This document shows, piece by piece, positions 27,008-35,611 of a DNA stretch of 64,000 bases; positions within the stretch are counted from its first letter, which is position 1; each line of letters starts with the position of its first letter. The notes under the pieces are model-generated. The model had not been told where the DNA came from. It did not search any database and worked only from the letters and a program-made list of their open reading frames with translations. The position numbers and the translations under genes are program-made. The DNA lies in the NCBI RefSeq assembly GCF_000502875.1, contig NZ_AYWX01000001.1, positions 497,953-561,952 of the forward strand. The letters run 5' to 3'. This stretch comes from Mesorhizobium sp. L2C084A000. GTDB taxonomy: Bacteria; Pseudomonadota; Alphaproteobacteria; Rhizobiales; Rhizobiaceae.

Positions 27008-28561
27008 TTATGACAGCGCTATTTTCTTGAGCTTGCCCGTGTCCGTCATCGGTAGACTGGACACAATTTGGATGGACTTCGGAATCATGAAGTTTTCCAA
27101 CCGCTTCTGACATTCCATCCGCAGCTGCTTTTCGCCTATGATCGTTCCTTGCTCCATGACGACAAACGCTTTCACTGCTTGCCCCAGCAGGTCGTCGGGA
27201 ACTCCGACAACCGCGGCTTCCCGTACTCCCGGGATTTCCATCAGCACGTTTTCGACTTCCCTAGGCGCCACCTTTTCTCCCCGCGATTTTATGATCTCAT
27301 CGCTGCGGCCGACAAAATAGAGGTACCCTTCCTCGTCCATTCGGCAGTAGTCGCCGGTGTACAGAACCTGCTCGCCGGGCAAAGGGCCAGGCTTGAGCTT
27401 CCTCGCGGTAGCCTCCGGCTTACCCCAGTAGCCCTTCATGACCGTTGCTCCGCGGATGACCAACTGGCCGACGACATTGGGACCGACCTTTCGGTCATCC
27501 TCATCGACAATCCACATTTCGGTGTTCGGGATGGCGATCCCCACGCTCAACGGTTTTCGCGCAAGATCTTCCGGCGGAAGATAGGTGCAGCGTTTGCATT
27601 CGGTCAGGCCGTACATCGAATAGATCCGGGCATCGGCAAACAGTTCCTGGAGCAGGCGAATGTGCTTGAGCGGCAGTGCCGCAGCAGTGTTCGTGACATA
27701 CCTTATGCTTGCAAAATCATTTGCCTTCAGCGTCTTGAGATCCGACAGCGCGGCAAAGATGGTCGGCACGCCGGGAAAGCCTGTAACTCTCTCCCTTTCG
27801 ATGATCGCAAGTATCTGTGCGGGGAAGGCAAACGAGCGCTCGAGGACCAACCGCGCCCCGGTACGGAATGCCATTATCATCTGATAGAGGCCGTAATCGA
27901 AGGCCAGGGGCAAGACATTGAGGATCACGTCGTCTTCGCCAAGCTCGAGGTACGAGGCGATAGACGCGCAGGCTGCCATCATGTTCCTGTGTGTCAGCAT
28001 CACGCCTTTGGGTTCGCCGGTCGAGCCCGACGTGTAGATGATGGCTGCGAGATCGATATCGATGCGGCGGCGGGCCGGCGCTTTGCCGTGGCCGGCAGCC
28101 GCCTCATCCCAGCGCACCGCATGCGGCAATCCCCGGAGCTCGGCGTCGTCCACCTGACCGGAGACGATGAGCCGCCGCAGCGACGGACAGTTACGCGCCG
28201 GCTCAGTAAAGATCGGCTGCAAATGTTTGTCGGTGATCAATGCCGCCGGCAGGCAATCGTTGAGCAAATACCCCAGCTTGTCGCTCTTGGTGAGCGGATT
28301 GACGACGCACACAACGGCGCTCGCCTTGAGAACCGCCCAGAAGCTGACCACGGTCTCGACGGTGTTGTCGGCGAAGATCATGACGCGGTCACCGGGGGCG
28401 ACCCCGGACGTGACGAGATGATGGGCGACCGCGTTGGAACGTGTCTCAAGCTCATCATAGGCGAGCCGGTGCCCGCCGCACACCAGCGCCACCTTGTCGC
28501 CGAGCCGGCCGGCCGAATGGCTGAGGTAGTCGTGCAGCAGAGGGACGGCGCCATGCATCAT
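27008..28561 (-). CDS. AMP-forming acyl-CoA/acyl-ACP ligase
   Basis: This 517-residue ANL-superfamily enzyme starts at the ATG at 28561, preceded by AAGAGG and overlapping the stop of asnB-2; the frame runs to 28735 without homology. Motifs include IYTSGSTGEPKGVMLTHRN (P-loop), MYGLTECKR, YTGDYCRMDEEGYLYFVGR, DEIIKSRGEKVAPREVENVL and the C-terminal catalytic Lys in PMTDTGKLKK. It activates a carboxylic acid as acyl-AMP and passes it to CoA or to the adjacent carrier protein. It resembles ligases of exosortase-A-associated clusters, but no exosortase is present in this window. Confidence 0.87.
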   Translation of the reverse strand: MMHGAVPLLHDYLSHSAGRLGDKVALVCGGHRLAYDELETRSNAVAHHLVTSGVAPGDRVMIFADNTVETVVSFWAVLKASAVVCVVNPLTKSDKLGYLLNDCLPAALITDKHLQPIFTEPARNCPSLRRLIVSGQVDDAELRGLPHAVRWDEAAAGHGKAPARRRIDIDLAAIIYTSGSTGEPKGVMLTHRNMMAACASIASYLELGEDDVILNVLPLAFDYGLYQMIMAFRTGARLVLERSFAFPAQILAIIERERVTGFPGVPTIFAALSDLKTLKANDFASIRYVTNTAAALPLKHIRLLQELFADARIYSMYGLTECKRCTYLPPEDLARKPLSVGIAIPNTEMWIVDEDDRKVGPNVVGQLVIRGATVMKGYWGKPEATARKLKPGPLPGEQVLYTGDYCRMDEEGYLYFVGRSDEIIKSRGEKVAPREVENVLMEIPGVREAAVVGVPDDLLGQAVKAFVVMEQGTIIGEKQLRMECQKRLENFMIPKSIQIVSSLPMTDTGKLKKIALS

Positions 28562-30579
28562 ACCAGCACCTCTTGCCTGTGCAGGTGATCGACATCTATC
28601 CTGAGGTCGACCGCACACCCGCTCGAAGGGCGGCTTGCGACAAACTGCTGATGGAGGAGCTGCGTCGACAGCACGCCGACCAACGCCATGTTGTCCGAGT
28701 TGGACAGATCCCCATCGCCGGTCTTGGCAGCGCATTTGTCCAGCAGGCGCGCGACCGAGTTCGGATCAAAGACATTCGCCGCGCGCAGGGCAGTCTCCGA
28801 GAGTGCTTCGCGGACATAGGCGGGTGCGCTATCGCCGATGAAGCAAAGTGCGTTGGGCGCCCGGTAGGGTTGCTTCTTGCGGGCCACGACTTCCGCGGGC
28901 ACGATCGATTTCGCCACACGCTTCAGCACGTGTTTCTCATCCAGAATGCGCAGCTTGTAGTCGGCCGGTAGCGAATTCGCCAAGGCCACCAGCCTGTCGT
29001 CCAGGAACGGGAACCGCCCTTCGACGGAATGGGCCATCAGCATCCTGTCTCCCTGCGAGGAGAGCAGGTAGCCCGACATCAGCGTCCTGATCTCAAGATA
29101 CTGGTCCTGCGCGAGAGGACCCCATCGTTGAAACTCTTCGGGCAGGCGGCAGAGCAGGTCCGCCACCACGTCGTGACGCGCCGTTTCGGCGTGCATGTCG
29201 GCCGAGAACAGCCGTTTGATGGCGCTGGTGGTGCGCCAGCGGGTATCATGCGCGAAGCCGGGCGCGCCAAATGCATGGATACCATGTCCAAAGAACTGGC
29301 GCGCCATCGCCTGCTGCTTGACCGGCGAGCGGCTCAGATAAGGGTAGAGGCGTTCCAGCAGTCGCGCGCGTCGGGCAGAGGCGGGCTGCCGCCCCCAGAA
29401 GCGGCGGACCTTGCCTTCCCGGAACAGGTCGTAGCCGGCGAACATCTCGTCGGCCCCTTCGCCGGTCAGCACGACCTTGATGCCATGTTCGCGCACCAGC
29501 CTCGAGAGAAGGAACAACGGCGCCGGCGCCGTCCTGAGAATCGGACGCTCGGCGTGACGGATCACATCTGGGAAGATGTCGGCGATGTCACTGCGCGAAA
29601 CCATCACCTCGTGGTGCTCGCCGCCGCTCGCACTTGCAACCAGCCGCTGGTAACGGGTTTCATCATATTCGGCGTCAGCAAAACGCAACGAGAAAGTCTG
29701 GAACGGCGCGCCGGCGAAGCGCCTCCCGAGCATGGCGACAAGTGAGCTGTCGAGCCCGCCGGAAAGGTAGCAGCCGACCGGCACATCCGCCTTCACCATC
29801 CTAAGCGCCGTCGCGGCCTGCAAGGCGCCGCGCACTTCGTCCACCGCATCCTCCAGCGAGCCCCTGAAGGTGCCATGGGACAGGTCCTCGCTCTCGGGAT
29901 AGCAAGGTTTCCAGAAAGCCTGCTCACGAACGCTGCCATTGTCGTAGATGCGGACATGGCCGGGGGTAAGTTCCTGTACTCCCTGAAATACGCCTTGCGG
30001 CGGTACGACGGTCCACAGCGTGAAAGTCTGGTCGACCCCCGCCGGATCGAAGGCCCGCGGTATCGCCGGGTCGGCTGCGAAGATGGCCTTAACTTCGCTG
30101 GCGAAATGCAGGCGGCCAGCGTGTTCGCACAAATGCAGCGGGCAGATGCCGAACCGGTCGCGCGACAGGACGAGGCGGCCTGTCAGCGAGTCCCAGATGG
30201 CGAGTGCCCACTGCCCGTTCAGCCGCTCGAACGCGCCCACGCCCCACGCGCGGTAGGCATGCACGACGACCTCCGTATCGCTGCGGGTGCGGAAACGATG
30301 TCCCAGGGCTATGAGTTGGTCACGCAACTCGACGTAGTTGAAGATCTCGCCGTTGAACACGATCCAGGTGGTATTGCCTGTGTCGGCGAGAGGCTGCTGT
30401 CCGGTCGAGAGATCGATGACCGACAGGCGGGTATGCGCCAGCCCCGCTCGCTTGTCGCGGTAAAGGCCGCTTTCGTCCGGACCTCGATGGGAGAGCGCGG
30501 CTGCCATTCTCAGAAGCGCGGCTCGTGACGGAGGCTCCGCAGCCGCTTTCAGCGCCACAATTCCGGCGATGCCGCACAT
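28558..30579 (-). CDS. asnB: Second AsnB-family glutamine-dependent amidotransferase
   Basis: This 673-residue protein has MCGIAGIVAL with catalytic Cys2, ALSHRGPDESGLY, and WIVFNGEIFNYVEL in the glutaminase half. The synthetase half has GCYLSGGLDSSLVAMLG and VVLTGEGADEMFAGYD. It is a full-length paralogue of the gene at 8932. It sits in a minus-strand run with a NadE-like enzyme (3 bases upstream of its start) and an acyl ligase overlapping its stop, so amidation of an acyl or sugar-acid intermediate is more likely than asparagine synthesis. It also resembles exosortase-A-associated amidotransferases. Substrate not readable from sequence. Confidence 0.87.
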   Translation of the reverse strand: MCGIAGIVALKAAAEPPSRAALLRMAAALSHRGPDESGLYRDKRAGLAHTRLSVIDLSTGQQPLADTGNTTWIVFNGEIFNYVELRDQLIALGHRFRTRSDTEVVVHAYRAWGVGAFERLNGQWALAIWDSLTGRLVLSRDRFGICPLHLCEHAGRLHFASEVKAIFAADPAIPRAFDPAGVDQTFTLWTVVPPQGVFQGVQELTPGHVRIYDNGSVREQAFWKPCYPESEDLSHGTFRGSLEDAVDEVRGALQAATALRMVKADVPVGCYLSGGLDSSLVAMLGRRFAGAPFQTFSLRFADAEYDETRYQRLVASASGGEHHEVMVSRSDIADIFPDVIRHAERPILRTAPAPLFLLSRLVREHGIKVVLTGEGADEMFAGYDLFREGKVRRFWGRQPASARRARLLERLYPYLSRSPVKQQAMARQFFGHGIHAFGAPGFAHDTRWRTTSAIKRLFSADMHAETARHDVVADLLCRLPEEFQRWGPLAQDQYLEIRTLMSGYLLSSQGDRMLMAHSVEGRFPFLDDRLVALANSLPADYKLRILDEKHVLKRVAKSIVPAEVVARKKQPYRAPNALCFIGDSAPAYVREALSETALRAANVFDPNSVARLLDKCAAKTGDGDLSNSDNMALVGVLSTQLLHQQFVASRPSSGCAVDLRIDVDHLHRQEVLV

Positions 30580-30582
30580 GGG

Positions 30583-31572
30583 TCAATCCCTGTCCATCGC
30601 AGCGGACAGCTGCGGCCGTGCGTGAAGGTAGCGTGCGGCGCGGCGTTTGCTGACGATATCCTTATAGACCTTCTCGACCTGCTCGGCCGTGAGGCCGGCG
30701 GCGGCGGCGACCGCGCCGGCCGAAATTCCGTGATTCATGCCGTAGAGGCACAAATCCATTAACTGATAGGGCAAGGCGAAGTAGAACTCCTCCTGGGTTT
30801 GCGCCATGGAAAACGTGTCCGTGGTCGGCGGCCTTGTTCGGACCTCCGTGTCAATCCCGAGATATTCCGCCAGCTGGTAAACCTGGGTCTTGTAGAGATG
30901 GACGATAGGCATCACATCGGCGACGCCGTCGCCCTGCTTGACGAAGAAGCCCTGGTCGTATTCGAGCCGGTTTGGCGTGCCTGCCACTGCATAGTTGAGG
31001 CGGTCCGCATGATAATATTCGGTCATCTTGCGAACCCGCTGCTTGTAGTTGGTAGCAGCGACGATCTGCAGGTAAGCCGCCGGCGACAGACGCACGGTGT
31101 CGATCTTTCCGTCCGGATCCTCGACCGTAAGGCGCGTGATATTGAGGCCGCTGCTCTCCAGCACCGATGCCATGACCAGCTTGCATTTCCAGCCTTCGCC
31201 ATATCCAGGGACGGCAGTTCGGATGGCCTCGATCTGTCGGGCGTAGGCGCCAATGCCTTCGAGCGCCGGCTCGATATCTTCAAGGATGGTGTCGATGCCA
31301 AGCTGCCCAGCGACGCTGCGGCCAAGCCTCAACGAGTCGCCTGACGAATCGCGCTCCGGCATGAACAGGCCCAGTACCTTGTACTTTCCGAACGCCCGTG
31401 CGCACACCGTTGCGACGACCGAACTGTCGATGCCTCCGGAGAGCCCGACGACCACTCCGCGACGCCGTTGTGTGCCGAGAACCTGTTCGCGCAAAGTCTC
31501 GACGATGCGATCGATCTCCAGCCGGGCATCGAGCGCCAGCACATCGCTGCTGAATTCGCCGATCAGGTCGAT
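30583..31572 (-). CDS. NadE-like ATP-pyrophosphatase synthetase without glutaminase domain
   Basis: The conserved core begins around FSSDVLALDARLEIDRIVETL and has the PP-loop GLSGGIDSSVVATVCARAFG. It then has GYGEGWKCK, NRLEYDQGFFVKQGDGVADVMPI and LYKTQVYQLAEYLGI, as in NAD synthetases. About 329 residues is long for an ammonia-dependent NadE and lacks the nitrilase domain of glutamine-dependent NadE. No ATG, GTG or TTG fits the N-terminus: a GGAGG lies 7 bases before an ATC codon at 31572, and the first GTG (31542) would cut into the conserved block. Its placement with AsnB, ligase and carrier genes suggests an amide-forming role, perhaps using ammonia released by AsnB. Confidence 0.78.
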   Translation of the reverse strand: MDLIGEFSSDVLALDARLEIDRIVETLREQVLGTQRRRGVVVGLSGGIDSSVVATVCARAFGKYKVLGLFMPERDSSGDSLRLGRSVAGQLGIDTILEDIEPALEGIGAYARQIEAIRTAVPGYGEGWKCKLVMASVLESSGLNITRLTVEDPDGKIDTVRLSPAAYLQIVAATNYKQRVRKMTEYYHADRLNYAVAGTPNRLEYDQGFFVKQGDGVADVMPIVHLYKTQVYQLAEYLGIDTEVRTRPPTTDTFSMAQTQEEFYFALPYQLMDLCLYGMNHGISAGAVAAAAGLTAEQVEKVYKDIVSKRRAARYLHARPQLSAAMDRD

Positions 31573-34298
31573 GACACTGCCTCCTGTTTGCGTGACTCGA
31601 TTGAAGAGTAGGTCTCGGTCACAGCGTTTTCGATGAGTGGGCGATTGACGGTCAGATGAGGCTCCACGACCATGTCGATGTGGGTGCCGGCGATCGGAAT
31701 GACGTCCAGATGGACGAATGCCCGATCCCACCCGAGTGCAAGGGGCATTCCGGGCCGCGCGCAACGGAACAAGGTGCCGGTGATCGGCAGTATCGGCCTA
31801 GGTTCTGTCAGCCATTGGAAGAAGGCCCGCGCCCGCAGAACCTCCTGCAGTTCCAGTTTGGTTCTGAAGCTCGTCGGATTGAACTGACCCTCGGCATAGC
31901 GGTCGAGGAAGCCGGCAAGCCGGGATTCGCAGTGCATTTTGACCGCGACCTTGGCAAGCGCGCGACACGCCACCCGACTAGCCGATATACGATTGGTTCG
32001 GATCCGGTGAAATGTCCGGGTAATGGTCTCCCAACGCTTGCTGCGCTCGCCAACCAGGCTGGTATCCAGAATGCCCGTGAACGCTACCGCTCGCCCTTGA
32101 TCAAGCAGACGCGCGGCAACCTCAAAAGCGACCGCTCCTCCGAGCGAGTGGCCAAGCAGGCGAACACAGCCGGTCGGCTGCACGCGGTTGATATGATCAA
32201 TTGCAGCTTCGACCATTGCGGCGACAGTGTTCTGACCTTGCAGGATCATGCCCAGGGCCGGATATCTGATGGGAGACACCCTGGCGACCTTGCTTATTGC
32301 TGATGCGAACGAAGCAAGGCTCGGACCATAGCCGACCGACCCGGGGAAAAGGAAAAGCAGCGGAGGCTCGTGTTTCCAGGCGGGCGCGTGCTCTCCGCCT
32401 CCTTGAGCGGAAATGACCGCTGCAACCATCTCATCGAAGCTCATTCCAACCGTGAAGGCTTCCAATCCGAGCTCTTGCCCGATCGCGCTTTCGATTTCCA
32501 TCACGCAATGCAGCAGCTTCAGCGAATCTCCCCCCGCTTCATCCCAGCACCCCAGTGCGACCCGCGTTTTAAGGACCTTGGTCCAGGCACGCCGTACGAT
32601 CTGATGAGCAGGAACTTCATTTCCCGCATGGGCGATTTGCGGTGGGGGCGTTGTTTCCCGCACCGAAAGGTCGATTGCAGCCAGCATTGCCATATCGATC
32701 TTTCCGCTGGCCAGCCGCGGTATCTCGGCGCTTGCATGGAGCCGCAGCGGGCAAAGCGCCGGCGGCAATTTTGTCCTGGCAAATTGGCGCAGCTCGTCGC
32801 AAAAACTGACTCCCGCCCTGCCGTGCGGTACGGCGAACGCAACCAGTTCATTCGCCGGGGTGACGATAACCACGGCATCCTTCACCGACGGCGCGCCACG
32901 CAGAACCCGTTCGAGTTCGGCCGGCTCAACGCGCCGCCCATTGACCTTTATCTGGCGCCCTTTGCGACCGATGATCCGCAACAGGCCATCACTCCCAATT
33001 TGCACAAGATCGCCCGTTGCAAAGATACGAAGCGTCTGGTCGGCGGGATCTATTTCAAACGGAACAACTGCCCCGTTTTCCCAATATCCGAGTGCGACAT
33101 ACGGGCTTCTGATCAACAGTTCTCCGATCTTGCCGGGCTGAACCGGGTAACCCTCTTCATCGACAATTGCGAAGCTGATTCCCGGAAGCAGCCAACCGAC
33201 GGGAGCTGAGGAATCGAATTCCGGCCAATCGTGCGGCAAGAACCACTGCGATCCAGTCGTTTCCGTCGATGAATAGCCGATCTGCACCAGGCAAGTTGGC
33301 GGGACAGCCTTGCGCACCAGGCGGATGTCGGCCGAGGACACCTTCTCGCCTCCAATTCGGGCAACCCTGAGTGAACCAAAGGCGTCCGCGGGCTCATCCG
33401 CCAGGAGAGCGCGAAGCAATGCCGGCACCAGATACGTGATCGTCACGCCTTCCGATTGCATGCGGCCGCGAACCGAGCGCAGGCCGACGGCTTCGACCTC
33501 CACAAGCTGCAACGTAGCACCCGTAAGAAGAGCAGCAAGGATTTCCCGGCAACCGGCGATGGTTGCCGGGCCGGTCAGGGGCAGGAAAACATCCTGCGCA
33601 TTGATGTGGCAGGCGTCGACATATTGCTGCACTCGGCACAGCAAGCTCCGCTGGCTGTTGACAATCCCCTTGGGGCGGCCCGTGCTGCCGGAGGTATAAA
33701 GCACCATTGCCGGTGCATCGACAGAAACGGTACGGTGTTCAGCTGGACGAAGCGTTGCCTGCAACGATTGCGCTATCTCGATCCGGGCAACGTGCTGGGG
33801 CAGATCAAGGCCATGGATGCCTTTGTCGCCAATTATGGCGGAGAGCCTCGCGTCGGCGACGATTTCGTTGATGCGCGAGTCCGGATCTCGCACGTTAAGC
33901 GGTACTGACGGTCGACCGGATGCCATGCTGGCCAGCATCGCAACTGTGTACCAGACCGAGTTGGCCTGAAGTATTCCAACCGCATTTCCGTCGGGAACGA
34001 CGGCTTCAATCCGGCTGGCCAAGGCCTCGACCGCCCGAAAAAGCTCGGAATAGGTCAGTCGGTTGGTGCCGTCGCTGGCGGCTAATTTTTCGGAATAATG
34101 CCCGGCGATTTCCCTCAGGTGATCAAAGACCGGAATGTCGACGAAGCCAGTTCCCATCCGTTGATGCAGACGTAGAACGGGCCCGCCCTCGTCAAGAGCA
34201 TGATCGGGAACTTTTGACCATCGACAAGAGACCACCGGTTGGTAGTCAGTCTGCACCGTTCGAATCGCCCTCGAAGATTCTAAATGCGCCAGAGACAT
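31563..34298 (-). CDS. NRPS-like protein: adenylation, carrier and thioesterase domains
   Basis: This 911-residue protein has an adenylation domain at about 55-545: YTSGSTGRPKG at 201-211, GYSSTETTG, IFATGD, GRKGRQIKVNGRRVEP and catalytic Lys533 in SGKID. A carrier domain (about 560-630) has Ser592 in AGGDSLKLL. A thioesterase (about 645-911) has Ser718 in GHSLGG and a likely His873 in AGTHID. There is no condensation domain. At the A4 region the residue aligning with the amino-group-binding Asp235 of NRPSs appears to be Ile, so an acid other than an alpha-amino acid may be loaded. It heads the minus-strand cluster with NadE-like, AsnB, ligase and carrier genes. Confidence 0.87.
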   Translation of the reverse strand: MSLAHLESSRAIRTVQTDYQPVVSCRWSKVPDHALDEGGPVLRLHQRMGTGFVDIPVFDHLREIAGHYSEKLAASDGTNRLTYSELFRAVEALASRIEAVVPDGNAVGILQANSVWYTVAMLASMASGRPSVPLNVRDPDSRINEIVADARLSAIIGDKGIHGLDLPQHVARIEIAQSLQATLRPAEHRTVSVDAPAMVLYTSGSTGRPKGIVNSQRSLLCRVQQYVDACHINAQDVFLPLTGPATIAGCREILAALLTGATLQLVEVEAVGLRSVRGRMQSEGVTITYLVPALLRALLADEPADAFGSLRVARIGGEKVSSADIRLVRKAVPPTCLVQIGYSSTETTGSQWFLPHDWPEFDSSAPVGWLLPGISFAIVDEEGYPVQPGKIGELLIRSPYVALGYWENGAVVPFEIDPADQTLRIFATGDLVQIGSDGLLRIIGRKGRQIKVNGRRVEPAELERVLRGAPSVKDAVVIVTPANELVAFAVPHGRAGVSFCDELRQFARTKLPPALCPLRLHASAEIPRLASGKIDMAMLAAIDLSVRETTPPPQIAHAGNEVPAHQIVRRAWTKVLKTRVALGCWDEAGGDSLKLLHCVMEIESAIGQELGLEAFTVGMSFDEMVAAVISAQGGGEHAPAWKHEPPLLFLFPGSVGYGPSLASFASAISKVARVSPIRYPALGMILQGQNTVAAMVEAAIDHINRVQPTGCVRLLGHSLGGAVAFEVAARLLDQGRAVAFTGILDTSLVGERSKRWETITRTFHRIRTNRISASRVACRALAKVAVKMHCESRLAGFLDRYAEGQFNPTSFRTKLELQEVLRARAFFQWLTEPRPILPITGTLFRCARPGMPLALGWDRAFVHLDVIPIAGTHIDMVVEPHLTVNRPLIENAVTETYSSIESRKQEAVSST

Positions 34299-34443
34299 AA
34301 GGGCCCCACGCTAGGATTGTTGCCGCTTATCGCCCCGCGGCATGATCTTTTCATCAATCATTCGGATGATGCGCCAGGCGGTCTTGATCGCTTGAATCGT
34401 TCGAAGTTGAGCATGCAAGCCTGCGCCCGCCCGGGCTGTGGGA

Positions 34444-34686
34444 CTACCTTACCGAGGTGTCGGGCTGTGCGCTGCTGTCCGCTTCGCCGGCGCCTGAAAC
34501 GAAGCAATATGCGAATACTTCTCCTCCAAGCTCATCCGTGACACGAACCCAGTTGTTTTCCCATGTCCGCAGGGTAACCTGGCGTCCTGTTGATATAGTC
34601 GCCGCCGTGAACGGGCTGGACGCATTGACATTACTCGCCGCAACTACGTCGTCCCCTTCCATTTGCTCTACCAGGTATGTTTGCAT
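34444..34686 (-). CDS. Small hypothetical protein
   Basis: The 80-residue frame starts at an ATG (34686) with AGGAG six bases upstream. It reads MQTYLVEQMEGDDVVAASNV and later WVRVTDELGGEVFAYCFV, a compact beta-rich, acidic protein with no signal peptide or catalytic motif I recognise. Codon use resembles neighbouring genes, so I consider it real. It lies between the NRPS-like gene and a zinc-ribbon gene. Confidence 0.6.
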   Translation of the reverse strand: MQTYLVEQMEGDDVVAASNVNASSPFTAATISTGRQVTLRTWENNWVRVTDELGGEVFAYCFVSGAGEADSSAQPDTSVR

Positions 34687-34834
34687 CACTGCTCCTGACT
34701 GCAGGGCATGGCCGGCTCAATTGCGTGTAGCTGGAGGCATGAACTCCCAACCGCAAGGAACGGATTTCGTTCCATGCAACAGGCAGCACTACCGCCGGCA
34801 GTCAGCGTTCAGACTGCCCTGGCAGGACCATGGC

Positions 34835-35050
34835 CTAGCCGCTGAATGACTTGGCCAGGACTGAGCTATGCTTTGGCGGAGATGGACCCTCGCGTTGCGA
34901 AGCCGCATACTTCTGGAATAGTGCAATCTTGTCGGGATAAGTGATCCGGATTTCGCTGTGACACCCCTCGCAGCGATATTTGGATGCAACCTGAAACCAG
35001 CGCCCGGGTTTCAGCAAAGCCAATCCGCAACGCGGGCATTTGAATGTCAT
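34835..35050 (-). CDS. Small zinc-ribbon-like protein
   Basis: The protein of about 71 residues has two CxxC pairs, MTFKCPRCGLALL and YRCEGCHSEIRITYP, separated by 19 residues, as in small zinc ribbons. The ATG at 35050 starts right at the conserved part. The frame extends to 35083 (MPLCQNLCPLE), but neither start has a good ribosome site. Zinc binding and a nucleic-acid or protein contact role are inferred from the motif only. Confidence 0.6.
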   Translation of the reverse strand: MTFKCPRCGLALLKPGRWFQVASKYRCEGCHSEIRITYPDKIALFQKYAASQREGPSPPKHSSVLAKSFSG

Positions 35051-35217
35051 TTCAAGAGGGCATAGATTCTGACACAGCGGCATTTCGCAGATTCCATAAG
35101 AGATAGCTAATGTTAGGCAACGGCAGCCGGCCGGAATCGTTCCTAGACGCCGTTCTTTTCGTTAGGCCGATGACCAACCCGGACGCCAGAGACTATTGGT
35201 TATCCGCGATGCCATAT

Positions 35218-35498
35218 TCACTGACGCAGGCCTGAACTCAGGCGCATCCCGCTTTCATAGTGACGTCGAGCCTGAGCGCCGATCGAACGGTTGTCAGAAG
35301 GTTTTATGAGAACTTGTTCACCGGGCCTCGGCACCGAGCGTGATGGCCTCGGGGCGACGACGGGCCGCACGGTCGACGACACGACCTCTAATCCGGACGC
35401 TGAAACAACGCCGCGCGCCAGCATGTCGAACAGCACTACCGCGATCAGTGAAACAAGAAGGACGAAAGCAGCGCAACCAGGCGGCGACCCTTGAGCAT
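35218..35498 (-). pseudogene. Small membrane-anchored protein gene, apparently frameshifted
   Basis: One frame begins with an ATG at 35498 (MLKGRRLVALL...) and stops after about 17 codons. Another frame continues with a hydrophobic helix (FVLLVSLIAVVLFDML) and then a polar tail that looks coding (GEQVLIKPSDNRSIGAQARR). Together they would make a one-helix protein of about 90 residues if a single base were shifted near 35455-35475. The second frame alone could start at GTG 35436 but would lose the helix. Sequencing error, genuine decay or an alternative start are all possible. Confidence 0.4.
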
Positions 35499-35611
35499 CT
35501 CGCCTATATCGTTGTGCTCGGGAGCCGCGATCCCGATCGAACTTATGGATATGGATGCGCTGTTGAAAGCAACCGACGCATCCCTTGGCGAAATGCGTCG
35601 GTTCCAGAAGC

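Noticed and set aside
27068..28588. 506-codon plus-strand frame opposite the acyl ligase
   Set aside because: Long antisense frame caused by high GC; the minus strand carries all ANL-family motifs.
28558..31572. Exosortase/PEP-CTERM biosynthetic system
   Set aside because: AsnB, ligase and carrier resemble the associated genes, but no exosortase or PEP-CTERM-type tail is visible in the window.
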